Of a stretch of 64,000 nt of DNA, positions 20,460 through 31,039 are shown piece by piece. This stretch comes from Euborellia annulipes (taxonomy: Eukaryota > Arthropoda > Insecta > Dermaptera > Anisolabididae), in the NCBI GenBank assembly GCA_023213315.1, contig JAKCPI010002524.1, forward strand, positions 43,816 to 107,815, written 5' to 3'. Position 1 is the first letter of the stretch. Every line of letters begins with the position of its first letter. Below the pieces are notes generated by a model, which was given only the letters and a program-made list of their open reading frames with translations, ran no database searches and was not told the origin of the DNA. Both the position numbers and the translations under genes were made by a program.

Positions 20460-20660
20460 TTAAGGAAGGATGTGTAAATGCAGGCAGCCAGAAATAAAAA
20501 CGCTCTCAATTCCCTTTGAATGTCCAGACGTTTCGGGCAAAATTTATTCGCCCATCCTCAGTGAACTATTCTAGTTGGAGAGAGTTAAGTCTCCTTTGGT
20601 ATACTTAGTTCTACTACGTATTCTATTTAATGTAACCATATGATGATAAATGAGTTCTTT
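20460..20660. mobile_element. Single-ribozyme element P7
   Basis: Contains one intact minus-strand core (20527-20561) with the inverted box GCAGCCAG at 20484-20491, 36 nt past the cleavage site. No plus-strand partner is visible. Confidence 0.6.
20527..20561 (-). ncRNA. Hammerhead ribozyme-like core (P7)
   Basis: Minus strand: CTGAGGA, U, helix II GGGCGAA/UUUUGCCC (one wobble), GAAACGTC. Helix I GUUCA/UGGAC pairs over 5 bp. One of the best candidates. Confidence 0.72.
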
Positions 20661-20710
20661 GTTATTAAAACTTTTTGCTATTTTCATAGTCAAGATATAA
20701 TCAAGTAATC

Positions 20711-20910
20711 GCGTCGCTGGTTCGGACCCCGATGATTTTATTTAAGCCATTTGGATATCAAATGGCTTAAATAGAAATGCCTGGATCCCCAATAGATATT
20801 ATAAATAATAACAGTTATCGTCAAAGTGTTATACGGCCTAAGTTGCCGAAAAGACTGTGTGTATGAGTGTGAGTGTGAATGAGAAAAAAGTGTGTTTTTT
20901 TATTAAAAAA
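20711..20910 (+). repeat. SINE-A copy, 5' truncated
   Basis: Starts at box B (GGTTCGGACCCC), keeps the TTTAAGCC palindrome, the shared domain (ACGGCCTAAGTTGCCGAAAA) and the GTGTGAATGAGAAAAAAGTG tail. Confidence 0.75.
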
Positions 20911-21759
20911 AATGTATATTCTTATTTTTATTTTAACATATTTAAAAAAAGTAAAAATTACAATCATTAAATCTCATAATTATAATTCTATAATTATTGA
21001 TATATATTAAATTTTATTATTGTTTTATTTCAAAAAGAAAGTTTATTAAATAAATGAGAGGGTGAAAGGAGGAGATACCAGTCCCGAAAGGGACTGATTT
21101 TTGGGGAGTAGGGAGGTGAAGGGCCTCTCACTCCCAATATTGGAACCGGGTTAATGGCAATTACGCTAGATACCGGTACTTGGGTTTGGTGCGTGCCTCC
21201 GTGCACGATGCACCAGGGGTAAATAACCGGGGAATGATTTTTTTGTAGGTATTGAGGGTTTTTATGCCGTAATTATTAAATAAATTGGTAGTTAACTTAT
21301 ATTAACATTATAATAATATAAGAAAAAAATTAAATATCTCAAATTTATTTAATACCAAGCAATGAATTAAAAGAGACGAAATTTAATAAGTCTCTCTTAC
21401 TCTTTTCGTCATCAACATCATCATCATCAATAGCAGGCATTCCAGAAGCTGCTGCTATTTAAATGACAAACAGCCAACTCTCTCCTTCATAATTGTAATT
21501 AATAATTATCCTTCCCTTCTTAAGAATCAATGACCCACTTGTGCATCGGATAGCACATTAATTATTTTTTTTTTTTTTTTTTTATCTAACATCATCACAA
21601 ATAATAAATCGCAAAGGGCATCTGTAATGAATTTTTGAGATTAAGTATTTAGTTCTATTAATAGGGGTAGCACCAAAAAATATTTTTTTCTTAATTTATT
21701 TATTTTAATATGGTTTTGTAGTTACAGGTGGCTGGTTACTCGTAAAGGATTTTCCGTGT
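20911..21759. other. AT-rich spacer with diverged Rep-B
   Basis: Includes a diverged Rep-B-like stretch at about 21130-21240 (CGTGCACGATGCACC, GGTAAATAACCGGGG), a T run near 21566-21583 and AT-rich filler. No gene. Confidence 0.5.
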
Positions 21760-22191
21760 GGATTGGAGATTGAAACCAACGATGAGGTTGAATAATAAAT
21801 TTTATTTAGGCCAACTGTGTACATTTTTGTTCAATTTCGGCAAAAAACAGTCAAATATTTAAAATTAGAAACAGATAATTATAATACATTCGTGACAATT
21901 GTCTAACGACGTTACCTGGCAATAAAATGTCTCTCATATTTTGTTTGTCAAAGTTCTGAACATGAGTTTTTTACACATCAACTCAAACGTCGTTAAGCAA
22001 TTGTCACGAATGTATTATAATTATCTGTTTCTAATTTGAAATATTTGACTGGCTTTTGCCGAAATTGAACAAAAATGTACACAGTTGGCCTAAATAAAAT
22101 TTATTATTCAACAGATACGAGTAGGATGGCAGCCAGGAAAGAAATCAGACAAAGATTTAATCAATCTTTTTATAATTTCATTTCGATTGGC

Positions 22192-22224
22192 GACGTTTCG
22201 GACGCAAATTGCGCCCTTCCTCAG
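22192..22224 (-). ncRNA. Hammerhead ribozyme-like core (P8 left)
   Basis: Minus strand: CTGAGGA, A, 7-bp helix II GGGCGCA/UGCGUCC with one wobble, GAAACGTC. Helix I GAUUGUC/GCCAAUC pairs at 6 of 7 positions. Confidence 0.75.
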
Positions 22225-22265
22225 GACAATCGATAGTTAATAAAAATACAAAACTCTCGATTGTC

Positions 22266-22299
22266 CTGAGGAAAGAGCGCGATTTGCGTCCGAAACGTC
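22266..22299 (+). ncRNA. Hammerhead ribozyme-like core (P8 right)
   Basis: CTGAGGA, then helix II around GAGCGC/GCGUCC with one mismatch, then GAAACGTC. Helix I CGAUUGUC/GGCAAUCG forms 8 bp with one wobble, which strongly supports a folded ribozyme. Confidence 0.75.
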
Positions 22300-22410
22300 G
22301 GCAATCGAAATAAAATTAGGTAAAGATTGATTAAATTTTTGTCTGATTTCTTTCCTGGCTGCCATCCTACTCGTGTCTGTTAATAGTTCAGCCATCATCT
22401 CAATATTATA

Positions 22411-22667
22411 TGGACCCTGTTACGCTTTAGTGTGTCAAGCGCCAGCTACCGAGATTTGAGAAAATTAACATTAAAGTTTTTTGTTTTCATTGGATTATAT
22501 ATAATTTTTTTTGTCAATTGTGCAAGTAACATTAAATATAAATTTTTTTAGGACATACGATATCTCATAAAAAATACTATTGATTAAAGCATTTGAAACA
22601 ATATTCCGTGCTTAACTCAATTTTTAATTTTTTTGGCGCTTGAGACACTAATGCGTAACAGGGTCGA
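22411..22667. mobile_element. TA-type MITE, second copy
   Basis: Matches the MITE at 5850-6101 in terminal repeats (TGGACCCTGTTACGC; the right end reads GTAACAGGGTCGA) and in the interior. The right flank no longer shows a TA duplication. Confidence 0.75.
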
Positions 22668-22820
22668 TTTATTATTCAACCTCATCGTTGGTTTAAATCT
22701 CCAATGCACCCGGAAAACAGGAAAATCCTTGACCAGTAACCACCTTATAACTGCAAAACCATATTATTATATAAACTCGTCTTCTTTCAGTTTTAAAATA
22801 TTTATTTTATTTGAAAATGT

Positions 22821-22853
22821 GACGTTTCGGTTTTATGCTTGAACCATCCTCAG
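22821..22853 (-). ncRNA. Hammerhead ribozyme-like core (P9 left)
   Basis: Minus strand: CTGAGGA, U, helix II GGUU/AACC, GAAACGTC. Helix I pairing is poor. Confidence 0.6.
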
Positions 22854-22879
22854 AGCTGACACACTTATAAAGACCAGCT

Positions 22880-22912
22880 TTGAGAATGGTTCAAACATAG
22901 AATCGAAACGTC
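22880..22912 (+). ncRNA. Degenerate hammerhead-like core (P9 right)
   Basis: TTGAGAA replaces CTGAGGA; helix II GGUUC/GAAUC and GAAACGTC remain. Confidence 0.5.
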
Positions 22913-22935
22913 ACCTTTTCAAATAAAATAAATAA

Positions 22936-23884
22936 AGAAAAAAATATGTATTTCCTCATTTTTGTGCTAACATCTATTATATTATCACAGCTATACAAAA
23001 TTTTGTTCATAACTTGAGAAACTCGAAAAGATTTAATCCAGGTGATGATGGTTCTAAATGAATATTAAGATGCGAATTTTTACACCCCTGAGCGATAAAA
23101 TTTTTTTTCATTATTAAATAGTGTAAAATAAAATTTTTGTAAAGTTTAAAACATTTTATTTTGTGATAGCGGTGGTAAAATAATGGCGGCGATGTTTTCA
23201 TTGATTGGGAGGGAAAGAGGGGGGTGTCACTCCCCCCCTACCCCCCCTAATACACTCATATATATAGCCCTTTGGTTTGGTTTGCCCGAATCACGCGTGT
23301 CACGGTTGCAATGTTAAAGTGCATGCATGCATGTGCATTTTAATTTCATTGCCAATGAATAAATAATCATCCCAATTGGAACAGCCTCCCCCCTCCTCCC
23401 CCTCCATTCCCACTCCCTCTCTCTCGCTCTCTCTATAACCATACAAAACCAAATTCGTTTTTACCCTTTTGTCCCATCACAATCCCCACCCCTCCTCGCT
23501 CTTTATCATTATTTGTATTTTTAGAATTTATTTGTATTTAGAAAAAAATATTTTAATATCATTAAAAAGAGATGTAAGATTTAATACTTCTTATCTCGAA
23601 ACAGTATTTTCAACCAATTTAGTAACCGTATAAACAAGAATGGCGAAAGAGACCTTAAAACAAATTAAAAAAAGCCTTTATATAAATGAAATGTGTCTAT
23701 TCTTCGCAAAAAGTAGGAAAGAATGTACAGTAGCGCCCCGCTCTCACTGTGGATGTTCTTGACATTAAACATTTTAATAATGGTTATTTCTCCATATTTA
23801 AGAAAAAAAATGGCGACATTTGTTTACATTCTGATGAATATAAACAAATTGAGAGGTTAAAAGAGGTTAAGTTATTTCTCCATA
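22936..23884. other. Spacer with pyrimidine-rich runs
   Basis: AT-rich, with C-rich runs at 23233-23248 and CT-rich stretches at 23385-23435. No gene is visible. Confidence 0.55.
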
Positions 23885-24070
23885 TTTAAGAAAAACCAGT
23901 GCCTGCTTGAGGATTTGTTTGCATTCATGGAATACACAAATGCAAAGAATACATAAATATATCTCTATACATTTCCTATGGGAAAAATCGTAACTTTAAG
24001 AATTAATAACTCAAAAATTGGAAGTGCTAGGGACCAAAAGGTATTTTTCCCTGAACCAGTTTTTTATGCT
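23885..24070 (-). repeat. Rep-H fragment
   Basis: Minus-strand match to Rep-H: TCCTCAAGCAGGCACTGG, AAATGTATAGAGATATATTT and part of the middle. Confidence 0.65.
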
Positions 24071-24285
24071 GAATACGTATATGTAATTATTATTTTCCTA
24101 CGAATAATTACAATATTTTAAATGTTTTTTGATAAGATTGTTTAGGGCATTTGAAAGCTTTTAAAAGCAGATATTACTGTGTTGGATGCTTAGCACTTGC
24201 TTTAGAATAGAATTTCAATAAAATACTAGAATTCGAAAGATTTGAATGTTAAAAAAGAGGCAGAGTGTATAAAAAAATGTTCACA

Positions 24286-24317
24286 AACGATTCGGCATCT
24301 ATTTATGCTTTCTTCAG
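24286..24317 (-). ncRNA. Degenerate hammerhead-like core
   Basis: Minus strand: CTGAAGA, helix II GCAU/AUGC, then GAATCGTT. The GAAA is altered to GAAU. No partner is seen. Confidence 0.4.
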
Positions 24318-24936
24318 GTCTCCCAGGGGTTCGTGTATTTGTTTTGAATTTTTTTAAATTTTTTAATTAATTAGCATTTAATTAACAAAAGACTCAAAAA
24401 TCAAATATTTCTTTATTAAAATTTGAACAAAATTAAATTATAAACTCAATTATTTTAAATAACGAAATAATTTTTTGGAAGTGAAATTTTTTTGTTACGT
24501 CTCATGCTCTCAAATAATAATAAATTTTATTTAGATATTAAAATATCAGTATTTTGTTATGGTATATGTTATCTTAACAATCCTAAATGTATTTTTTTTT
24601 CCTGGATCAAATCAGATGTGAATATATTCTCTGATTGCCCACCCACACTCTCTGTATGTGAAGCAAATGACTTAATTTGAATGCTGTTAGAGAAGTTGCT
24701 GTTGCAATTCTCTTAAGGAATCATCCTCCACTATCTCCTACACGCCTAACGGGGCAACTCAATTATTGTTATTATTATTATTATTTTTTAACCTTACTTG
24801 GAATATATTAGAATTGTAGAAATTCAATTTAAATAAAATATATGATGTGATAAGAGTGTAGAAATTAAATCTTTATCTCAGAGATCCATGGAATGTGAAA
24901 ATGAAACTTGATAGAAAGGAAAAAAATTGAAAAGAT
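24318..24936. other. AT-rich spacer
   Basis: No gene or element recognised. Confidence 0.55.
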
Positions 24937-24940
24937 TTAA

Positions 24941-25562
24941 GGGGCAACAGGAGCGAAGTGGTTACGCATGTTTTTCCCGATAAGATGGCGTAGTGTGTCA
25001 TAAAAAGTATGCCCAAAAAATCAAGTAATTCAAAAATTTGCCAAGAGATGTCAGAATGGTAGCTAATAATATTTAATGCATTTGGTTGATTTTCATTGAT
25101 CTTTTAACAATAAATACTTTATAAATGTTATTATATATTATGTATCTTTTATAAAAGCATAAAAATATATAAATATAGGCCAGTTATAGGTATACCGGTC
25201 TGTTAGACTAGCCTGCCATCTATTGCAAGAATGCTGAACTAATTTGACAGTTGATTTTTAAATAAATCATCTAAGATTATTTTAAAAATTTCTTAATTAA
25301 TATGTGATTAATAATAACAATAAATTCATTTTTAAATTTAAAAAAAATTAAAGATTATTGGGACAGATTGTTTTTTTGTATTTGCTTGATAACAAAAAAA
25401 TTAATTACGATAATTTTTTAATAAGTCATTAAACAAATTATAGCTCGATGTCCCAATAATCTCTTATGAATTTAATTCATTTAAAAAAAAACCGCATTGA
25501 AAAATTCCTTATAATAGTCTAGTTTTTTTTTAAGTACGTTTAGACGTCGCTCCTGAAACCCC
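24941..25562 (+). mobile_element. TTAA-flanked MITE copy 2, complete
   Basis: Flanked by TTAA (24937-24940 and 25563-25566). Ends are inverted repeats GGGGCAACAGGAGCGA and, on the inverse of the right end, GGGGTTTCAGGAGCGA. An inner inverted pair, AGATTATTGGGACA and its inverse (about 25344 and 25456), may be a second element fused in. About 620 bp, no ORF. Superfamily piggyBac or Kolobok by target site only. Confidence 0.85.
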
Positions 25563-25566
25563 TTAA

Positions 25567-26249
25567 GCTTTATTTTTAATAAAAATTAATTTTTTCATTA
25601 AAACAAGAATATTTCAGATTTATTTATATAAAAAAAATAAAATCTGGTGTAGCTAAGAGCACATCACACATCTCCGCTTATAATATTTCACCTGGCTACA
25701 TTTATTCGATGGGTGACTGACTTTTATAGGAGGTTCAGGTGGCTGGACACCTTTCTTGTAAATTGTTTATCAATTTCCTATATCATAGATTATAGTTTGG
25801 GCAGGAGGAATAGAGAGAGGGAGAGGGAGAGCTGAGAGAGAGGGTGGAGTGTGATTGAATTAATAGACGCCCATCTAGTTATGCATATACTAGAGATAGG
25901 GGATAGGAGGGATCGGAGACTATCTAGCCAAGGGCTGTAATCCATCCATGCAGCGTCCTAATTGACTGACGTGGCAGCCAAGAGGGCGTGAGGCTATGGG
26001 CATGCATGCATAATGCTACCACTTCTCTTAAGGGAGATTAATTGATTAGTATAATATCTTAGCACAAATAAATTTTAAACAAATATCTCAAGTTCTGGCT
26101 GAATGGCGATCTTTACGAAATTGAAAATAGTCCTTATTTCTCAAAAATCTTTAATCTCGTTAATCCATTTAGGTATTTGACAAGATGCAATTATCAAATC
26201 CATTTTCTCTATCAACATTGAATAAGAGGTTATAAATCAAATATCATTG
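25567..26249. other. Spacer with GA run
   Basis: AT-rich, with a GAGAGAGGGAGAGGGAGAG run at about 25810-25850 and a GC-richer patch around 25930-26000. No gene. Confidence 0.55.
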
Positions 26250-26690
26250 TGTGGTTTTATGAAACCACGATGCAAGTGAAACTTTTTTTTCGGATCGTAG
26301 GCGTTTAACTGAAAATTTTCAGAAAATTATTCAATTAAGGGTATTAAAATCGCGTTTTTAATCTTAACTTAATAATTGGAAAATGGGAAATCAATAGATG
26401 CATGTTAAAAACTGAGAACAATATTTATTTAGCAAATGAAGATTTGAATCATTTTAAATTATTTTAAAAATTATATTTTATCAATTTAAACATTGAATAA
26501 TTAAATCTCACAATTATTTTTTTTATAATTCGTCATATTTATTAAATTTCAACTTTCGTTATGTACTGTGCTCAATTACTTATTAATTGTTGTAGTTCCG
26601 ATTGTTATATGATAAATGTTATGTTGTTATGAGCGTTGGATTAAATAAACACGCATTTTCTGATTTCCTAATCTTTCTATTTATTACATT
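26250..26690 (+). mobile_element. LTR of a Ty3-type element
   Basis: Begins TGTGGTTTTATGAAACCACG, a small hairpin at a TG start, and runs to TTATTACA, immediately followed by TTTGGCGACGAGGATGGGA. TGGCGAC is a familiar primer-binding-site start in arthropod Ty3/gypsy elements. An inverted, 3'-truncated relative lies at 42000-42330. A TATA-like or poly-A signal (AATAAA) occurs at about 26643. Confidence 0.6.
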
Positions 26691-26708
26691 TGGCGACGAG
26701 GATGGGAT
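26691..26708 (+). promoter_or_regulatory. Primer-binding site of the Ty3-type element
   Basis: TTTGGCGACGAGGATGGG directly after the LTR end. The TGG start pairs with a tRNA CCA end. The sequence then jumps into an inverted RT fragment, so the element is rearranged. Confidence 0.6.
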
Positions 26709-26961
26709 TTCTAAAATCTTTTATGGCTTGAACTTTACTAATATCTGCTTTTACCCCTTTAGGTGTTAAAATATGACCGAGATATTTAATTTCATTCAAA
26801 CATATTTCACATTTATTTTTATTCAATTTAATTCCTTTTTCTTTTAATACGCTTCTTACTTTTTCAAGTCGCTTATCATGTTCATCTTTAGTTCTACCAT
26901 ATATTAAAATATCATCAATATAGACAAAAGATCCTTCACAATTTTGTAATATTTGACTCAT
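26703..26961 (-). pseudogene. Ty3-type reverse transcriptase fragment
   Basis: The minus-strand frame encodes about 86 residues with the catalytic FVYIDDILIYG motif, then KLNKNKCEICLNEIKYLGH and GVKADISKVQAIKDF. That order (YIDD box, then palm and thumb) is standard for Ty3/gypsy RT. No start or end of the protein is present. It is inverted relative to the LTR and to the integrase piece beside it. Confidence 0.85.
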
Positions 26962-26989
26962 AACCCTTTGAAAAATTTCAGGTGCATTT

Positions 26990-27425
26990 GTGAAATATTA
27001 GATGTAAATTGCCAACCTTTCAGGAAGAACCTGATATAAGGATTGATGAGGATATAAGGGAGAAGGATTGGAATGAGAAAATGAAAGGGAAAGAAAATTA
27101 CGATAAAAGGAGACAAGCGAGAGAATCTGAAATAAAAGAAGGGGGATTCGGTTTTAGTGAGACAGTCCAGGGATAGCAAATTAAAAACGGAATTTGGAAA
27201 AGAACCTTGGACCGTAGTCGGAAAAGAAGGAAGTGAAGTCACCATACGAGGCCCAGAAGGTCTTAACAACTTTTGTTAAGAAGTTCAAGGAGGAAAATGA
27301 AGAAAACTATAGGGAAGAGGAGGAAAAGGAAATTACTCAAAATAATGGAAATGACATTAGGATGGAGAATGAGAGTTCAGGAGAAAGGAAATTTAAAAGA
27401 AGAGAAAGCGGAAGAATAAAGAAAA
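26990..27425 (+). pseudogene. Ty3-type integrase C-terminal fragment
   Basis: Three frames together show the tail of a Ty3 integrase: LPTFQEEPDIRIDEDIREKD, YDKRRQARESEIKEG, then GDSVLVRQSRDSKLKTEF and EPWTVVGKEGSEVTIRG, then TTFVKKFKEENEE. Two frameshifts break it. The charged tail (RKFKRRESGRIKK-like) and purine-rich DNA before 27425 would precede the 3' LTR. Confidence 0.75.
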
Positions 27426-27530
27426 TTGTCACGGGCTTGTGACGTCATGGCTGTAGCGTCACGGCCTTTGACATCACGGCTTGTAACGCGACATGCTGAT
27501 AGAAGAGCGAAAAAATTTGAGACCATCAAA
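27426..27530 (+). repeat. GTCACGGCC / TGACGTCA repeat block of the Ty3 element
   Basis: Imperfect tandem repeats of GTCACGGCCTNTGACGTCA followed by AACGCGACATGCTGATAGAA. The same block occurs inverted at 41900-42005, next to LTR sequence. Probably the start of a 3' LTR or its leader; it contains CRE-like TGACGTCA palindromes. Confidence 0.6.
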
Positions 27531-27595
27531 ATTGAAGTTTCACTTTTCTGAGTTATTATATAAACGTGAGAAAATATTTTCACTTACAGAATTTT

Positions 27596-27833
27596 ACTTT
27601 CTCTTACCTACATACCAATATAATAAAAAGTATTGGATTCATGTCAAGAATTTAAAATCTGGTGTGACCGGTCCCACAGCACACAACCTTCCCCTACCTT
27701 TGGCAATATAAAGTTGTGTTCTGTGCTTGTCACACCAGACTTTTTGGTTTCGGCATATATTTAGTTTCTGACAGTACATTCGGGGTTCAGGCATTTCTAT
27801 TTAAGCCGTCTGGTATCCAAATGGCTTAAATAA
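27596..27833 (+). repeat. Rep-A ends joined, and SINE-A scrap
   Basis: A Rep-A 5' terminus (TTTTACTTTCTCTTACC) of about 60 bp is directly followed by a Rep-A hairpin end (AATCTGGTGTGACC...GTCACACCAGAC). 27785-27833 is a minus-strand SINE-A scrap with the TTTAAGCC palindrome. Confidence 0.6.
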
Positions 27834-28336
27834 ACAGAAGCTAGAACAACGAAAAAGTTTTTTTTTTTTTTTTTTTTAATATTTATATGGTCTCCGAAGG
27901 TGTTTAGAACTTTAAAACAAGTCATCTAATAATCGTGGATAAAAATGAAATCTTTTAGGCAAGTTGTTTAATAATTAAATAGAGTGTCTTTTTCAAAGGG
28001 TAGTTAATTAATTCAACAAGAGACTATTTGTATCCCCTCCCTCTTTCTCTCTCTTTGGATCTCAATCTATCTTTCACGTTGATAGAGAAGAGAGAGAGAG
28101 AGAGAGAAGAGGTTGCCTTGGTCATTTCATCTCTCTCTCAAGGAAAAGGAAAGGAGAAGAAGACGCAAGCGCCCTTTTGCCCTAGCTGACCAACCAACCC
28201 ACCCACCCACCCAAAAACACATCTTGGTAGCCTATGGCAACCAGCCAGCTAGCCTGGTCGGCTATCGACGCAACCCGCACCAACCGAGATAGCCAACACA
28301 ATATTATTGCAAAAATCACAGTCTTTATATTGATAT
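27834..28336. other. Simple-sequence spacer
   Basis: T run at 27860-27878, GA run at 28088-28106, CCCA repeats at 28197-28212. Frames here are artefacts. Confidence 0.55.
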
Positions 28337-28560
28337 TACTATTAAAAAAAATCTGGTGTGACTGGTCGCTTAGCACACACATTTCTCTTATCTGTGGTAA
28401 AAGAAAGTTGTGTATTGTGCTTGTCACACCACATTTTTTGTGTCGAGATATATTTAGTTTCAGCTAATATATTAGAATTCAATCTGGTGTGACTGTCGCA
28501 CAGCGCACAACTTTCTCTTACCTTCGATAATCGAAAGTTGTGTACTGTGCTATAATTAAA
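28337..28560 (-). repeat. Two partial Rep-A hairpin ends
   Basis: A complete hairpin end (AATCTGGTGTGACTGGTCGC ... TGTCACACCACATT) and a second hairpin start (AATCTGGTGTGACTGTCGCA) are joined by a short Rep-A piece. No Rep-A body. Confidence 0.65.
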
Positions 28561-28657
28561 AATTCCCATAATAATATGAATCCAATTCTCTCTATATATT
28601 TACTTATATAGATAATAGAATGTAAAACTAATTTCGGAGAGAGACAGGTCAAGTTAA

Positions 28658-29274
28658 GGGGGTTCAGGAGCGACGTCTAAACGTACTTTAAAAAAAACTA
28701 GACTATTATAAGAAATTTTTTAATGCGGTTTTTTTTTAAATGAATTAAATTCATAAGAGATTATTGGGACATCGAGCTATAATTTTTTTAATGACTTATT
28801 AAAAAATTATCGTAATTAATTTTTTTGTTATCAAGCAAATACAAAAAAACAATCTGTCCCAATAATCTTTAATTTTTTTTTTTAAATTTAAAAATGAATT
28901 TATTGTTATTATTAATCACATATTAATTAAGAAATTTTTAAAATAAGATTAGATGATTTATTTAAAAACCAACTGTCAAATTAGTTCAGCATTCTTGCAA
29001 TAGATGGCAGGCTAGTCTAACAGCCTATCCCCTTTTGGCCTATATTTATATATTTTTATGCTTTTATAAAAGATACATAATATATAATAACATTTATAAA
29101 GTATTTATTGTTAAAAGATCAATGAAAATCAACCAAATGCATTAAATATTATTAGCTACCATTCTGACATCTCTTGGCAATTTTTTGATTTACTTGATTT
29201 TTTGGGCTTACTTTTTATGACACACAACGCCATCTTATGAAAAACATGCGTAACACTTTCGCTCCCGTTCCCTC
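28658..29274 (-). mobile_element. TTAA-flanked MITE copy 3, complete
   Basis: Inverse orientation to copy 2, with TTAA at 28654-28657 and 29275-29278. Same terminal repeats (GGGGGTTCAGGAGCGACG at the left) and the same inner TTATTGGGACA pair. Very similar to copy 2 along its whole length. Confidence 0.85.
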
Positions 29275-29278
29275 TTAA

Positions 29279-29762
29279 CGAGAACAGAGAAATATCAAAG
29301 ATTAAGTTACAATGCCTTGTAATATAAGATTGTAAAAATAAAAAAAATATTGTGATAAATCAAATTAAATAAAAAATACAAAAGTCTATTTATATTTATA
29401 ATATATAGAGAGGCCCTATTTTTTCGTAATCATAAATTCGGTAGTCGTTCGTCTGTTTAAGTTATGAGCCATTCATATTGAGAGAGAGAGAGAGAGTATT
29501 CATACACACACACACACACGCACATACAGACAGACAGACATTGCTCGGATATAGATTCAAATGGGTCCTCTCTCTTGTTTTGTTTCTAATTTATAGCTTT
29601 ATTGCATACGGATGGAAACTGCAACTGATTTACACGAGATAAACACACAGTGAAAAATAAAAACAAAGAGTGAGTGAGACATTTAAGAATCATATAAAGA
29701 ACTTTTTAATAAATGGTTTATTCGATAATTGCTTTATAGGTAAACTGTATATTCCTTATCCA
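29279..29762. other. AT-rich spacer with GA, CA and GACA runs
   Basis: GA run at 29480-29496, CA run at 29503-29520 and GACA repeats at 29527-29541. No gene. Confidence 0.55.
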
Positions 29763-30186
29763 GGTCTATTCTCTAAAAACAGACGTTAAAATTTAAAATA
29801 AACAAATGGGTGTTAAAAAGTAATGTAAAAAATCAGCGTTAAAAAATGCTATTCAAAATCACTTCCTTGCCTCAAATAGCTATTCTGTAAACAAAAACTT
29901 TAAAGCCAAAGCGTTAACATTTAGTAAATAGTGTTAAAAATTAATGCCATGTCTAGGGGGTGCCTTTAATATTTTAACGTCGTGTTTAAAATAAACATGG
30001 CGTCCTTAACCTAAAAAGTAAGGTTATGATTTTTTGATAGCTTTGAAACAAAAGCAACATGTTAACGTCGCTGTTAAAACTTTGTTTAGAGAATAGCATT
30101 TTTTTTAACGCTGATTGTTTTTACATTACTTTTTAACACCCATTTGTTTATTTTAAATTTTAACGCCTGTTTTTAGAGAATAGACC
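29763..30186. mobile_element. Foldback MITE with about 95-bp inverted arms
   Basis: Starts GGTCTATTCTCTAAAAACAG and ends with its near-perfect inverse; arms continue through AAATGGGTGTTAAAAAGTAA. GTTAAAA-type heptamers recur throughout. Target duplication not clear. Non-coding and unclassified. Confidence 0.75.
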
Positions 30187-30555
30187 TAATCATGCTTTTT
30201 ATATAAACACTTGCTTTGATGATGGGGTCTAACTTCATGGGCGTGATTGTATGTGTTTCTAACTTCATTGCATATAAAACTTCACGTAGTGAATGGGACA
30301 GGTACTCTATCTGTGCTACGGCCCGGTGACTCTTTGATTATCGGTTAATGGAGGACCTTTGTGCCTCAACGTTGTATCTTATACAATTTTTACCCGAAAA
30401 CAAGTAATTTTATTTAAAAAATCTGAATCGACTGCTTTATCAAATTATTTTAATAGAAAAAAAAGATTCCCCTTCCAGAAATCAGCAATTTAAATAAAAG
30501 GAATCGTTTAAAATCGAATAACTTACACTTTTTAAAATTTTTTTCACAAAACATC
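30187..30555. other. AT-rich spacer
   Basis: No gene or recognised repeat. Confidence 0.5.
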
Positions 30556-31024
30556 TTATCTATATATCAATATGATAATATAGAAAGTATTGGTTTCATA
30601 TTAAAAATATTCGATATTGATGGAAATATACGTTTTGAGGTTCCCTGAGTCCGAAAAAGTGGGTCTGTCTGTGAACAAAATATCTCAAAAACGAAATGAG
30701 CTAGGAGGTTGAAATTTTATATTTAAGTTAGGCACCCCCATGGGACGTGACACGAAGCTTTTGAACAAAATCAGCCAAAGAGTACTAGTACTTTACTGAT
30801 GCATTTTTTCAATTTTTTTCGTTTTTCTCTAAATTCACTATAACGATTTTGATTAAAATTCAAAAATCAACTATTTTTTAGATGCCCTTTAATATGTATA
30901 TTCTCATTTTGTCATTGAAATCTTCTGAAGACACACTTTACTCTTGTAATTCTTAGGAAAGATAAGAGAAATGGTTGTCATGGTAACAAAATATAAATAT
31001 TTTCTCATGTTTATAAATTTGACT
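30556..31024 (+). repeat. Rep-A copy, 3' truncated
   Basis: Diverged 5' end, then the GGCACCCCCATGGGACGTGA and AGTACTAGTACTTTACTGAT blocks up to TTGTCATGGTAACAAAATAT, then cut off next to SINE-A. Confidence 0.75.
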
Positions 31025-31039
31025 TGTAGGCCCCGGGCT

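Larger units (their letters stand above)
22113..22410. mobile_element. Ribozyme palindrome P8
   Basis: Arms ACGAGTAGGATGGCAGCCAG and the inverse near 22360-22375 enclose two intact cores (22192-22224 minus, 22266-22299 plus). Both arms have the shared box (22129-22137 inverted, 22354-22362). It is flanked, together with the MITE to its right, by the 13-bp repeat TTTATTATTCAAC. Confidence 0.8.
21760..22715. mobile_element. Composite of nested palindromic elements
   Basis: An outer palindrome has arms around AACCAACGATGAGGTTGAAT (left, about 21775) and the inverse (right, about 22672). The arm sequence TTTATTATTCAAC is repeated exactly at 22100-22112 and 22668-22680, flanking a later insertion (22113-22667). 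The outer element has inverted sequence at 21800-22100 (AATTGTCACGAATGTATTAT) but no clear hammerhead core. Confidence 0.7.
22799..22935. mobile_element. Ribozyme palindrome P9
   Basis: Short element with arms around TTTATTTTATTTGAAAA and its inverse. The minus-strand core (22821-22853) is intact; the plus-strand one (22880-22912) is decayed. Confidence 0.7.
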
